Assembly (NCBI GenBank): GCA_023450615.1
Contig: JAEXGT010000037.1
Location: forward strand, 1 to 48,400
DNA length: 48,400 bases
Source: Pseudomonadota bacterium
GTDB taxonomy: Bacteria > Pseudomonadota > Alphaproteobacteria > Rhizobiales > Beijerinckiaceae
Reading direction: 5' to 3'
The stretch's first letter is position 1, and every line of letters starts with the position of its first letter. The notes under the pieces were generated by a model. That model worked only from the letters and a program-made list of their open reading frames with translations. It was not told the DNA's origin and searched no databases. Both the position numbers and the translations under genes were made by a program. Positions 24,797-34,740 of this stretch are shown in pieces.

Positions 24797-25819
24797 ATGA
24801 CGAAGTCCTTGTAACGGGTGGCGCAAGCTGCATCGGATCCCACGCTTGCAAGGCGCTCGCAGGTGCAGGATATGAGCCGATTACAATGGATAAGCTAGTG
24901 AACGGAAACGGAGCGTCGTTAAGTGGGGTCCGTTTGAATATGGCGACATATTGAATAGGGGGCGGCTTGACGAGAGCTTCATCAAGCATAGCCCATCAGC
25001 TATCATGCACTTTGCAGTCGATGTATATGTCGGCGAGTCAGTCGTCCAGCCTGCCATGTATTACCACAACAAGGTGGCAGGAAGCCTTGTGCTGCATAAA
25101 GCGGCAAGAGATCAACATATCACGGACATCGTATTCTCAAGCAATTGCGAGACGTATGGCGCCCTGCCATGCAATCCATCACAGAAAGCACCCCAGCCGC
25201 TCCCATCAATCCGTATGGCATGTCGAAATATGTCGTTGAGAGGATGCTGCGTGACTTCGACGCAGCGTACGGAATTAAGTCGATTGCATTGCGCCACTTC
25301 AACGTTGCGGGTTGCGACCCTGACGGCGAGATCGGAGAGCAGCACGATCCTGAGACGCATGTTATCCCTCTGGTGATCGAGGCTGCCGCCAAAGGTACTG
25401 TGTTTTCCATATTCGGGACGGATTACGACACGGCGGATGGAACCTGTGTTCGTGATTATGTTCATGTCAGTGATCTTGCGGATGCCCATGTCAAAGCGCT
25501 TAAAGAGCTGGAGCGTGAGCGTGCCTCTCAAGCGTTGAACCTGGGGCTGGGGCAGGGCTTTTCAATTCGCCAGATCATCGTTGCGGTTGAACAGGTGACA
25601 GGGCCTCCCGTGCGGGTTCAGGCTGCCGCCCGCAGACTAGGAGACCCCGCGACGCTGGTCAGCGATGCCGCGCGCGCCCGCGAAGTGCTGAAGTGGAATC
25701 CAAGATACACTCAACTTACCGATATCATTCTCACGGCCTGGAGCTGGTATAGAATTTTGAACGCGGTGGCGGCCCCACTCGACAAACCTGAAGCAACCGG
25801 CAAGCGCGGCAGTTCGTAA
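24797..25819 (+). pseudogene. galE: galE-type UDP-glucose 4-epimerase pseudogene
   Basis: A full-length GalE can be traced only by changing frame three times. After ATG at 24797 a one-base slip leads into frame from 24802 (E-V-L-V-T-G-G-A-S-C-I-G-S-H-A-C-K-A-L). Around 24905 it shifts to S-V-V-K-W-G-P-F-E-Y-G-D-I-L-N-R-G-R-L-D and on to I-M-H-F-A-V-D-V-Y-V-G-E-S. Near 25170 it shifts again to I-T-E-S-T-P-A-A-P-I-N-P-Y-G-M-S-K, then runs open to TAA at 25817-25819. The NAD-binding loop is also damaged (T-G-G-A-S-C-I-G for T-G-G-A-G-Y-I-G), and the usual S-S-T motif reads S-S-N. The active-site Y-x-x-x-K is intact. The C-terminal two thirds are well kept, so decay is fairly recent. The pieces should not be annotated as separate genes. 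Confidence 0.88.
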
Positions 25820-25866
25820 TATCGGATGTAGTTCAGCGTGGTTTGCAGTGTGGCTGCATCTATTAT

Positions 25867-25919
25867 TTCTGATCTACAGAACATTCTGAGAGTTCAGGCT
25901 CTCCTCAAATATTTATAAT
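25867..25919 (+). promoter_or_regulatory. Candidate promoter region of the nar operon
   Basis: A perfect consensus -10 box TATAAT is at 25914-25919, about 95 bp before the narK start, with a poor -35 (AGTTCA at 25891). Upstream is an inverted repeat TTCTG-N5-CAGAA (25867-25881). A further small inverted repeat ACAAA-N4-TTTGT is at 25960-25973. No FNR-type TTGAT-N4-ATCAA site was seen between 25820 and 26014, which is unusual for a nitrate respiration operon. Confidence 0.35.
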
Positions 25920-26014
25920 ATCGATCGTGTATTAGGTCGTCCAAATGACACAATCATGAACAAAATTATTTGTGGCTCTCGTATCGAGGGCTGTCTGATC
26001 TGGAGCCAGTCTGC

Positions 26015-28768
26015 ATGGCTGATGAAACAGATGACCCACGAGTCGCCGGCGATGCGCAAGCGCTCTGGACAAGCACCATCGCATTCACCGTGTGTTTTGC
26101 GGTCTGGACGATTTTCTCGATCATCGGTCTTGGCGTCAAAGACACGCTTAACCTGACAGAAACGCAGTTCGGCTTTCTTGTCGGCACACCTATTCTCACA
26201 GGGTCCCTGATACGCGTAGTCTTGGGTGTGTGGGCTGATCAGTTCGGCGGCAGGCGGGTCTACGCGGCTGTCATGATACTCGCGGCAATCGCCACGTTCC
26301 TAACGTCTTATGCCACTACGTATATCGAGCTTCTGATCGCGGCCCTAGGTGTCGGTATAGCAGGTGGCTCATTCTCCGTCGGCGTCGCGTATGTGTCGAA
26401 ATTCTATCCTCCCAGCCGCCAGGGGACGGCGCTCGGAATCTTCGGTGCCGGCAACGTTGGTTCCGCCGTCACGAAGTTCTTGGCGCCCTTCGTCATGGTC
26501 GCATTCGGCTGGCAGGCCGTGGCTCAGATATGGGCTGTCGCACTTCTTGTAACAGCTATCGGCTTTCTGATCCTCACAAAAGAAGACCCTGTTTACTTAG
26601 AGCAACGGCGTACTGGAAGAAAACCGGCCTCGATGGGAAACCAGCTTGAGGTTCTCAAGAACATTCAGGTCTGGCGGTTCGCGCTTTATTACTTCTTCGT
26701 TTTCGGCGCCTTCGTGGCCCTCTCGCTTTGGCTGCCCCGGTATTTGATTGGCGTGTATGGGCTCGACATCAAGACGGCCGGCGCCCTCGCAACCTTCTAC
26801 TCTGTGCCAGCGAGTCTCTTTCGAGTCTATGGCGGCGTCTTATCCGACCGATATAGCGCGCGCGTGGTCATGTACTGGACCTTCGGCGTCTCGGTGCTCT
26901 GCACCTTCATGCTGTCATATCCGCCCACCACCTACATCATCGAGGGGATACAGGGCACGATCACGTTCCGCACATCAATGGGGCTCGTGCCGTTCGTTAT
27001 CATCATTTTCCTCCTGGGTTTCTTCATGAGCCTCGGTAAGGCGGCAGTCTACAAGCATGTACCGGTCTACTATCCCAATCACATCGGCGTCGTCGGTGGC
27101 TTCGTCGGGATGGTCGGCGGCGTTGGAGGCTTCATCCTGCCGCTGGCCTTCGGCGCCCTTAACGATCTGACCGGCATCTGGACGAGCTGCTTTGCGCTTC
27201 TGTTCTTGATCGCGGCTGTTTCGCTGGCCTGGATGCATGGAGCGATCCGCCGTATGGAGACTTCCGCGGCGCGGCAGCAGATCTCAGCCGACACTCTCCC
27301 CGACCTCCCGGAGATGCAGGGCCTGGGCGAGGCAGGCATTACACTGCCTGCACGCCGTAACCAGCCTCTGGCCGATTGGCGTCCGGAAGATCCTGTTTTC
27401 TGGCAGCGGGGAGGGCGCGCCATTGCGAGGCGCAATCTGTGGATCGCCACCTATTGCTTGCTGCTTTCCTTCGCGGTCTGGATGGTCTGGAGCGTCGTCG
27501 TCGCCAAGCTTCCAGGTCTTGGCTTCCGGTTCACGACCGATCAGCTTTTCTGGCTGGCGGCGGTGCCAGGGCTGTCAGGCGCTACGCTTCGCATCTTCTA
27601 TGCGTTCCTCGTCCCGATCTTCGGCGGCCGTCTATGGACGACCATCAGCACCGCATCGTTGCTCATCCCGGCCTTCGGCATCGGTTACGCCGTGCAGAAT
27701 CCGTCAACGCCATACGTAATCTTTCTGCTGCTGGCTCTGCTATGCGGCTTCGGCGGCGGAAACTTCGCGTCGTCGACAGCCAATATCAGTTTCTTCTTCC
27801 CCAAATCGGAGAAGGGCAATGCGCTGGCCATCAATGCGGGGCTGGGCAACCTGGGCGTCAGCCTGATGCAGCTCATCGTACCCATCGTCATCACCACCAG
27901 CCTGTTCGGTGCCTTGGGCGGTCAGGCGCAGGTGGCGAGCGACGGAACACAAGTGTGGCTGCAGAATGCCGGGTTCATTTGGGTCCCTCTGGTATTGATC
28001 GGAACATTCGCGGCCTGGTTTGGAATGAACGATATTTTGAGCGCCAAGTCGTCCTTCGCGGACCAAGCGGTCATCTTCGGTCGCCGCCATACCTGGATGA
28101 TGTGCTGGCTCTATACCGGCACGTTCGGCACATTCATCGGCATGTCAGCAGGCTTCCCGCTTCTGGCAGGCCTCGTCTTTCCCGAAGTCAACTCGCTTCG
28201 GTACGCCTTTCTGGGACCCCTGATCGGCGCGCTGTCCCGTGCCGGTACGGGGTGGCTGTCGGACCGCCTCGGTGGAAGCAGGGTGACATTCTGGGTTTTC
28301 GTGGCGTCGGTTGCCGCAGTCGCCGGAATGATCTGGGCGCTGAACCTCCATAGCTTCTGGGGCTTCTTCGGAATGGTGCTTCTGCTGTTCTTCCTCAGCG
28401 GCGTCGGCAATGCGTCGACCTTCCAGATGATCCCTGCGATCATGCGCGAGGAACTGGCACAAACGGCTCCATCGCTTCCAGCGGATGAACGCCAACGGCA
28501 AGCGGATCTGGAATCCGCTGCGATCATCGGATTTACGTCTGCCATAGCCGCCTATGGCGCCTTCTTCATCCCGAAAGCCTATGGCAGCTCGCTCGATCTC
28601 ACGGGGGCGCCGAACGCAGCCCTGTGGGGTTTCCTCATCTACTACATGAGCTGCGCGGTGCTGACATGGGTCGCTTACTCAGGCCCAAGGGGATTCCTGC
28701 GGCGCATCGAGCGGGCAGGGACGCAACCGGAATCTTCCAAAACCTACAGAGCTCAGGAGGCCGCTTGA
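26015..28768 (+). CDS. narK: Fused NarK1-NarK2 nitrate/nitrite transporter
   Basis: A 917-residue protein made of two complete 12-helix MFS transporters joined by a hydrophilic linker (about 410-475). The first half has the nitrate signature F-G-A-G-N-V-G-S-A-V and V-G-G-V-G-G-F-I-L-P, as in NarK1-type nitrate/proton symporters. The second half has N-A-G-L-G-N-L-G-V-S-L and T-S-A-I-A-A-Y-G-A-F-F-I-P-K-A-Y-G, as in NarK2-type nitrate/nitrite antiporters. Together they start and sustain nitrate uptake with nitrite export. Such fusions are known from Paracoccus, also directly before narGHJI. ATG at 26015 has GGAG 9 nt upstream; an in-frame GTG 15 codons earlier is less likely. The TGA abuts the narG ATG. 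Confidence 0.95.
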   Translation: MADETDDPRVAGDAQALWTSTIAFTVCFAVWTIFSIIGLGVKDTLNLTETQFGFLVGTPILTGSLIRVVLGVWADQFGGRRVYAAVMILAAIATFLTSYATTYIELLIAALGVGIAGGSFSVGVAYVSKFYPPSRQGTALGIFGAGNVGSAVTKFLAPFVMVAFGWQAVAQIWAVALLVTAIGFLILTKEDPVYLEQRRTGRKPASMGNQLEVLKNIQVWRFALYYFFVFGAFVALSLWLPRYLIGVYGLDIKTAGALATFYSVPASLFRVYGGVLSDRYSARVVMYWTFGVSVLCTFMLSYPPTTYIIEGIQGTITFRTSMGLVPFVIIIFLLGFFMSLGKAAVYKHVPVYYPNHIGVVGGFVGMVGGVGGFILPLAFGALNDLTGIWTSCFALLFLIAAVSLAWMHGAIRRMETSAARQQISADTLPDLPEMQGLGEAGITLPARRNQPLADWRPEDPVFWQRGGRAIARRNLWIATYCLLLSFAVWMVWSVVVAKLPGLGFRFTTDQLFWLAAVPGLSGATLRIFYAFLVPIFGGRLWTTISTASLLIPAFGIGYAVQNPSTPYVIFLLLALLCGFGGGNFASSTANISFFFPKSEKGNALAINAGLGNLGVSLMQLIVPIVITTSLFGALGGQAQVASDGTQVWLQNAGFIWVPLVLIGTFAAWFGMNDILSAKSSFADQAVIFGRRHTWMMCWLYTGTFGTFIGMSAGFPLLAGLVFPEVNSLRYAFLGPLIGALSRAGTGWLSDRLGGSRVTFWVFVASVAAVAGMIWALNLHSFWGFFGMVLLLFFLSGVGNASTFQMIPAIMREELAQTAPSLPADERQRQADLESAAIIGFTSAIAAYGAFFIPKAYGSSLDLTGAPNAALWGFLIYYMSCAVLTWVAYSGPRGFLRRIERAGTQPESSKTYRAQEAA

Positions 28769-31700
28769 ATGAGCCACTTTCTCGATCGCCTGACCTATCT
28801 GTCGCGCCCGAGGGAAACCTTTTCGGAAGGACATGGGATCGTTACGCACGAGAGCCGAGCGTGGGAGGATGCCTATCGGAAACGTTGGGCTGCGGACAAG
28901 ATCGTGCGCTCGACCCATGGCGTGAACTGCACAGGCTCCTGCTCCTGGAAGATCTACGTGAAAGGCGGCATCGTTACGTGGGAGACGCAGCAAACGGATT
29001 ATCCGCGCACTCGTCCCGATCTCCCGAACCATGAGCCGCGTGGATGTCCCCGCGGCGCGACATACAGCTGGTATTTGTATTCCGGAACCCGTCTCAAATA
29101 CCCTCTCGTTCGCGCAACGCTGCTTCGCGCATGGCGTGAGGCTAGACGAACCCAGAGCCCCGTGGCTGCGTGGAAGTCCATCGTTCAGGATCCAGCCAAA
29201 CGGACCGATTGGGTGACGAGGCGTGGGCGCGGAGGACTGGCCCGGGCGGGTTGGGATGAGGTGACCGAACTGATCGCCGCCGCCAACGCTTATACCATCC
29301 GCGAATACGGGCCCGACCGGATAGCCGGGTTCTCGCCGATTCCGGCCATGTCGATGATCTCCTATGCGGCGGGCAGCCGCTATTTGTCATTGCTCGGTGG
29401 AAACCTGCTGAGTTTTTACGATTGGTATTGTGATCTGCCGCCTTCCTCGCCTCAGACCTGGGGCGAGCAGACGGACGTCCCCGAAAGCGCCGACTGGTAC
29501 AATTCCGGGTTTCTGCTCGTTTGGGGCTCGAACGTCCCGCAGACACGCTCGCCGGACGCTCATTTCTACACCGAGGTTCGCTACAAGGGGACGAAAAGCG
29601 TCGTCATTTCGCCGGACTTCAGCGAGGCGTCAAAGTTCGGCGATATGTGGCTCCACCCGAAGCAAGGCACCGACGCCGCGCTTGCTCTCGCCTTCGGGCA
29701 TGTGATCCTGCGCGAATTCCATCTCGACCGACAATCGCCGTACTTCAACGACTATGTCCGGCGCTACACGGACTTCCCCATGCTCGTGCGCCTCGTGGCA
29801 CGGGACGGTTACTACGTGCCCGACCGGCTGCTGCGGGCTGCCGATTTCGAGGACGCCCTTGGGGAGACGAATAATCCGGACTGGAAGTCCGTGGCCATCG
29901 ATGAGAACTCGGATCTGCCCGTCTGTCCCCTCGGATCGGCGGGTTTTCGTTGGGGGGAACAGGGAAAGTGGAACCTGGAGAGCAAGGACGGTCAGAACCG
30001 TGATGTGCGCCTGCGGCTGACATTCGCGGACGGTTCCCAGCGTGTCGAGCCCGTCGGCTATCCTTATTTCGGCACGACAGCACCGCAGACCTTCGTGGCG
30101 ACCGATCACCCCGATATTCTGGTGCGCCATGTTCCCGTCAGATCGATGAACCTCAAGGACGGCGAGACGTTGGTCGCCACCGTCTTTGATCTTCTCGCGG
30201 CCAGCTACGGGATCGACCGGGGCTTCGGCGGCGGCAATGTCGCCGCAAGTTATGATGAGAATACGCCGTTCACCCCCGCCTGGGCGGAGCAGATTACCGG
30301 GGTGCCGCGGCAGGCGATCATCCAGGTGGCCCGAGAGTTCGCAGAAAATGCCGAGCAGACCGAAGGGAGGTCGATGGTCATCCTGGGGGCGGGCCTCAAT
30401 CACTGGTACCACATGGACATGAGCTACCGGGGCATCATCTCCATGCTGATGATGTGCGGTTGCGTCGGCAAGTCAGGCGGAGGCTGGGCGCATTATGTGG
30501 GACAGGAGAAGCTGCGTCCGGCGACCGGTTGGCTTCCTCTTGCGTTCGCGAGCGATTGGATACGGCCCGCACGGCAAATGAACTCGACTTCCTTCTGGTA
30601 CGCGCACACGGATCAGTGGCGCTATGAATCGCTGAAGGTCTCAGAAATGCTGTCGCCGACGGCGCCGTCCGGCGATTGGTCGGGCAGCGTCATCGACTAT
30701 AATGTGCGCGCCGAGCGCATGGGATGGCTGCCGTCCGCGCCGCAATTGGAGCAGAACCCGCTCGATCTGGGCCGATCGATTGCCGAAAGCGGAGCCGATC
30801 CGCAGAAGGCGGTTGCGGATCGGTTGAAGTCCGGCGCGCTCAAAATGTCCAACCAGGACCCCGATAATCCGCGCAACTGGCCGCGCAATCTTTTCTTCTG
30901 GCGCTCGAACGTTCTTGGGGCCAGCGGCAAGGGGCACGAATACTTCCTCAAACACCTCGTCGGATCGATGCATGGTGTCATCGGAGATGATTTAGGGGCT
31001 GACGAGGGGCGTCCGCAGGAGGTCAAGTGGCATAGCGAAGCTCCCATCGGAAAGCTGGATCTGATGGTGAATATCGATTTCCGCATGTCGACGACCAGCG
31101 TCTACTCGGACATCGTCCTGCCAACGGCGACCTGGTACGAGAAGCACGATCTCAACACGACAGATATGCATCCGTTCATTCATCCTCTGACGGCTGCGGT
31201 CGATCCTCTTTGGGAATGCAAAACCGACTGGAACATCTTCCGGGCAATTGCCAAGCGCTTCTCTGACATCGCACCAGAGGTTCTAGGTGTTGAGCACGAT
31301 GTCGTCCTGACGCCCATCATGCACGACAGCCCAGGTGAACTGGCGCAACCCTATAAGCCCCTTGATTGGTCGAAAGGGGAGTGTGATCCGATTCCCGGAA
31401 AGACCATGCCGAACGTGACTCTCGTGGAGCGAGATTATCCGGCGACCTATGCCCGCTTCACATCTATCGGGCCGCTGCTGGAGAAGGCGGGTAACGGCAG
31501 CAAGGGGCTGACCTGGGACACCAAGCCGGAGATCGACCTCCTGAAGCACCTGAACGGTGTTGTCAGCGAAGGGCCGACTGCTGGCCGCCCCAAAGTGATG
31601 ACCGACATCGATGCATGTGAGATGATCCTCAGCCTTGCGCCGGAGACCAATGGGCAGGTTGCGTTACGCGCGTGGGAAGCCTTGAAGAAGGCAACCGGAC

Positions 31701-32515
31701 GGGATCATGCTCACTTGGCTGAGGGGCGTGAAGAGGAGAAAATTCGCTTTCGCGATATTGCCGCCCAGCCCCGCAAGATCATCAGTTCCCCCACTTGGTC
31801 GGGCATAGAACGCGAGGATGTGAGCTACAATGCCGGGTGGACCAACGTCAATGAACTGATCCCTTGGCGGACGCTGACAGGCCGTCAGCAGGCCTTTCTC
31901 GATCATCACTGGATGCTCGCTTTCGGCGAGGGCTTCGTAACCTGGAAGCCGCCGATCGATACCCGGACGGTCCGTCAGGTCCTTGGCAAGCTGCCGAACG
32001 AAAACACCGAGATCACGCTCAATATTCTCACTCCGCATCAGAAGTGGGGAATTCACTCTACCTATTCAGAAAACCTCATCATGCTGCACCTCAATCGCGG
32101 AGGGCCGACCGTATGGATCAGTGAGGAGGACGCAAAGGCCGCCGGAATTACCGACAATGACTGGATCGAAGCCTTCAATATCAATGGCGCGTTGACAGCC
32201 CGCGCAATCGTGTCCCAGCGTATCATGCCCGGTTCCGCCATCATGTATCACGCGCAAGAGAAGCTTGTGAACACCGTAGGGTCAGAAGTGACGGGCCTTC
32301 GCGGCGGAATTCACAATTCGGTCACCCGCATCAACATGAAGCCCACGCACATGATCGGTGGATACGTGCAGTTTGCTTACGGCTTCAACTATTACGGAAC
32401 TGTCGGCGCCAACCGCGATGAATTCGTGATCATCCGCAAGATGAACGCCGTCAACTGGTTCGACAAGGCACCCGATCAACACTCGGCCACAAGTGCGCCG
32501 GAGGCAGCGGAATGA
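28769..32515 (+). CDS. narG: Respiratory nitrate reductase, alpha subunit
   Basis: Catalytic molybdenum subunit of membrane-bound NarGHI, reducing nitrate to nitrite on the cytoplasmic side. The 1248-residue protein carries the FS0 iron-sulphur ligands H50, C54, C58 and C93 (E. coli His49, Cys53, Cys57, Cys92) and the molybdenum ligand D222 in Y-C-D-L-P-P-S-S-P-Q. The N-terminus has no twin-arginine signal, in line with a cytoplasmic location. Conserved stretches continue to the end (W-G-I-H-S-T-Y, T-H-M-I-G-G-Y, N-R-D-E-F-V). The start directly follows narK without spacing, and the stop overlaps narH by 4 bp. Confidence 0.98.
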   Translation: MSHFLDRLTYLSRPRETFSEGHGIVTHESRAWEDAYRKRWAADKIVRSTHGVNCTGSCSWKIYVKGGIVTWETQQTDYPRTRPDLPNHEPRGCPRGATYSWYLYSGTRLKYPLVRATLLRAWREARRTQSPVAAWKSIVQDPAKRTDWVTRRGRGGLARAGWDEVTELIAAANAYTIREYGPDRIAGFSPIPAMSMISYAAGSRYLSLLGGNLLSFYDWYCDLPPSSPQTWGEQTDVPESADWYNSGFLLVWGSNVPQTRSPDAHFYTEVRYKGTKSVVISPDFSEASKFGDMWLHPKQGTDAALALAFGHVILREFHLDRQSPYFNDYVRRYTDFPMLVRLVARDGYYVPDRLLRAADFEDALGETNNPDWKSVAIDENSDLPVCPLGSAGFRWGEQGKWNLESKDGQNRDVRLRLTFADGSQRVEPVGYPYFGTTAPQTFVATDHPDILVRHVPVRSMNLKDGETLVATVFDLLAASYGIDRGFGGGNVAASYDENTPFTPAWAEQITGVPRQAIIQVAREFAENAEQTEGRSMVILGAGLNHWYHMDMSYRGIISMLMMCGCVGKSGGGWAHYVGQEKLRPATGWLPLAFASDWIRPARQMNSTSFWYAHTDQWRYESLKVSEMLSPTAPSGDWSGSVIDYNVRAERMGWLPSAPQLEQNPLDLGRSIAESGADPQKAVADRLKSGALKMSNQDPDNPRNWPRNLFFWRSNVLGASGKGHEYFLKHLVGSMHGVIGDDLGADEGRPQEVKWHSEAPIGKLDLMVNIDFRMSTTSVYSDIVLPTATWYEKHDLNTTDMHPFIHPLTAAVDPLWECKTDWNIFRAIAKRFSDIAPEVLGVEHDVVLTPIMHDSPGELAQPYKPLDWSKGECDPIPGKTMPNVTLVERDYPATYARFTSIGPLLEKAGNGSKGLTWDTKPEIDLLKHLNGVVSEGPTAGRPKVMTDIDACEMILSLAPETNGQVALRAWEALKKATGRDHAHLAEGREEEKIRFRDIAAQPRKIISSPTWSGIEREDVSYNAGWTNVNELIPWRTLTGRQQAFLDHHWMLAFGEGFVTWKPPIDTRTVRQVLGKLPNENTEITLNILTPHQKWGIHSTYSENLIMLHLNRGGPTVWISEEDAKAAGITDNDWIEAFNINGALTARAIVSQRIMPGSAIMYHAQEKLVNTVGSEVTGLRGGIHNSVTRINMKPTHMIGGYVQFAYGFNYYGTVGANRDEFVIIRKMNAVNWFDKAPDQHSATSAPEAAE

Positions 32516-34038
32516 AGGTACGTGCTCAAATCCCAATGGTGCTGAACCTCGACAAATGCATCGGGTGTCACACTTGCTCAATCACCTGCAAGAATGTTTG
32601 GACCAACCGGGAAGGCGTCGAGTATGTCTGGTTCAACAACGTGGAAACCAAGCCCGGCATAGGATATCCCAAGGATTGGGAGAACCAAAACCGCTGGAAA
32701 GGCGGTTGGATCCGAAAGAAGAACGGCCGTATCGAGCCGCGCCTGGGCGCAAAGTGGCGGATCCTCGCGAATATCTTCTTCAACCCGGTGCTGCCCGAGA
32801 TTGATGATTTCTACGAGCCCTACACATTCGAGTACGAGTGGCTGCAGAAGGCGCCTGAACTGCCGGCGCAGCCCGTCGCCAAGCCTCGCTCTCTCGTTAC
32901 GGGCGAACAACTCAACAAGATCGAGTGGAGCGGCAATTGGGAGGACGATCTCGGAGGCGAGTTCGATAAGCGCTCTCAGGACTATAATTTCGAGGGGGTC
33001 GAGAAAGAAATATACGGTCAGTTCGAGAAGACCTTCATGATGTATCTTCCGAGGCTTTGCGAGCATTGCCTCAATCCGTCCTGCCTAGCGGCATGCCCAT
33101 CGGGCGCGATCTACAAGCGCGAAGAAGATGGGATTGTTCTGGTCGATCAGGAGAAATGCCGCGGCTGGCGCATGTGCGTTTCGGGATGCCCTTACAAAAA
33201 GATCTACTATAATTGGTCGACGGGAAAGTCCGAGAAGTGCATCTTCTGCTATCCCCGTATCGAGACCGGACAGCCGACAGTGTGCTCCGAGACATGCGTC
33301 GGGCGCATCCGCTATCTCGGCGTCGTTCTTTATGACGCAGACCGCATCGAGGCGGCTGCGTCGGTTCAAGACCCGAAGGATCTTTATCCGGCACAGCTTG
33401 ATCTGTTCCTCGATCCTTACGATCCCGAAGTACAGGCGGCCGCAAGGCGCGATGGAGTGCCCGAGGGCTGGATCGAGGCGGCCATGCGGTCTCCCGTCTA
33501 CAAGATGATCAAGGAGTGGAAGGTCGCTTTCCCGCTCCATCCCGAATACCGCACCTTGCCGATGGTCTGGTATGTGCCGCCTCTGTCGCCTATCCAGTCT
33601 GCCGCCGAGGCCGGAAAAATGTCGGTCAACGATGGCATGCCGGATGTCCGCTCTCTGCGGATCCCATTGCGCTACCTCGCCAATCTTTTGACGGCGGGCG
33701 ACGAGGCTCCTGTCGCCGCAGCGCTGGAGCGTATGCTGGCCATGCGGGCATACATGCGCGCAAAGACTGTTCATCGGCGCATCGACGAGGCAATCGCCGC
33801 AAAGGTCGGACTGACCGGGGCCATGATCGAGGAGATGTACCGCTACATGGCGCTGGCGGCCTACGAGGATCGTTACGTGATTCCGACGACGCATCGTGAG
33901 ACCGAAGAGGACGCTTACATCCTGCGCGGATCGACCGGCTTTGCATTCCGCGAGGATAGCAATGGGGCATCGAAGCTGAACTTGTTCGGAGGGCCCAAGA
34001 CCAGCCAGCGCCATCCTTATACGGAGCCGTCGACATGA
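32512..34038 (+). CDS. narH: Respiratory nitrate reductase, beta subunit
   Basis: Electron-transfer subunit of 508 residues with four clusters of cysteines, in the E. coli pattern within one residue: C16/C19/C22/C26, C183/C186/C191/C195, C216/W219/C222/C226 (the tryptophan marks the [3Fe-4S] cluster), and C243/C246/C258/C262. It passes electrons from the haems of NarI to the FS0 cluster of NarG. ATG overlaps the narG stop (ATGA), and its own stop overlaps narJ in the same way, so translation is coupled along the operon. Confidence 0.98.
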   Translation: MKVRAQIPMVLNLDKCIGCHTCSITCKNVWTNREGVEYVWFNNVETKPGIGYPKDWENQNRWKGGWIRKKNGRIEPRLGAKWRILANIFFNPVLPEIDDFYEPYTFEYEWLQKAPELPAQPVAKPRSLVTGEQLNKIEWSGNWEDDLGGEFDKRSQDYNFEGVEKEIYGQFEKTFMMYLPRLCEHCLNPSCLAACPSGAIYKREEDGIVLVDQEKCRGWRMCVSGCPYKKIYYNWSTGKSEKCIFCYPRIETGQPTVCSETCVGRIRYLGVVLYDADRIEAAASVQDPKDLYPAQLDLFLDPYDPEVQAAARRDGVPEGWIEAAMRSPVYKMIKEWKVAFPLHPEYRTLPMVWYVPPLSPIQSAAEAGKMSVNDGMPDVRSLRIPLRYLANLLTAGDEAPVAAALERMLAMRAYMRAKTVHRRIDEAIAAKVGLTGAMIEEMYRYMALAAYEDRYVIPTTHRETEEDAYILRGSTGFAFREDSNGASKLNLFGGPKTSQRHPYTEPST

Positions 34039-34718
34039 AGATGACGTTACGCGCGCTTTCTGCCCTGCTGTCGTATCCGTCACAAGATTTGCAGGATCAC
34101 GTCAGCGATATCCGATCCGCCCTCGCTGCCGAGCGGGCGCTGCCGAAAGCTGCGCTGGAGCGTCTTGAGACACTTCTTGCTTGGATCCAGACACAGGACC
34201 TTTTGGACGTTCAATGCGCCTATAGCGATCTCTTCGACCGTTCGCCGGCTTTGTCCCTGCACCTGTTCGAGCATGTCCATGGCGAGAGCCGGGAGAGGGG
34301 GCAGGCGATGATCAGCCTCGGCGAACTCTACATCGATTACGGCTTCATGATGGTTGGTGGAGAGTTGCCGGATTTCCTCCCGATGTTTCTCGAATTCTCA
34401 TCCTGCCTTCCAGCAGGGGAGGCCAAGCAGCATCTGTCCGAGCCCGCACACGTCTTTGCCGCGCTTGAGGAGAGGTTGTCCGAACGCGGCTCGCCGTATG
34501 CCGGCGTATTTTACGCCCTCATTGCGGCAACTGGGGCTCGGCCGGACGAAGAGGCTTTGACCAATCTCCGGCAGCGCTTGGACAAGGACAAGTCGCTCGA
34601 TGAGGAGTGGGAGGAAAAGCCCGTGGATTTCGGGCGCCCCATCAGTGCCAATAAGGCATCGGCCAACGTGATTTCCAGAATACAGGCTTCCAGCGGGACA
34701 CGCCAGCCTCGCAATTGA
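34035..34718 (+). CDS. narJ: Nitrate reductase maturation chaperone
   Basis: A 227-residue all-helical member of the NarJ/TorD chaperone family. It binds apo-NarG, oversees molybdenum cofactor and FS0 insertion, and is not part of the final enzyme. Visible family features are the start L-R-A-L-S-A-L-L-S-Y-P, the Y-S-D-L-F-D-R-S-P-A-L-S-L-H-L-F-E-H-V-H segment (about 55-76), and L-P-D-F-L-P-M-F-L-E-F. The basic C-terminus is disordered. It overlaps narH by 4 bp and precedes narI by 22 bp. Confidence 0.95.
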   Translation: MKMTLRALSALLSYPSQDLQDHVSDIRSALAAERALPKAALERLETLLAWIQTQDLLDVQCAYSDLFDRSPALSLHLFEHVHGESRERGQAMISLGELYIDYGFMMVGGELPDFLPMFLEFSSCLPAGEAKQHLSEPAHVFAALEERLSERGSPYAGVFYALIAATGARPDEEALTNLRQRLDKDKSLDEEWEEKPVDFGRPISANKASANVISRIQASSGTRQPRN

Positions 34719-34740
34719 ACCATGACCCGTGGAGGGCACG

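Noticed and set aside
24951..25819. Two overlapping plus-strand open frames as separate epimerase-like proteins
   Set aside because: They are consecutive pieces of one broken galE, each lacking parts needed for folding; reported as a pseudogene.
27376..28353. 325-residue plus-strand frame within narK
   Set aside because: Alternative frame of the second NarK domain; no membrane pattern, high Arg content.
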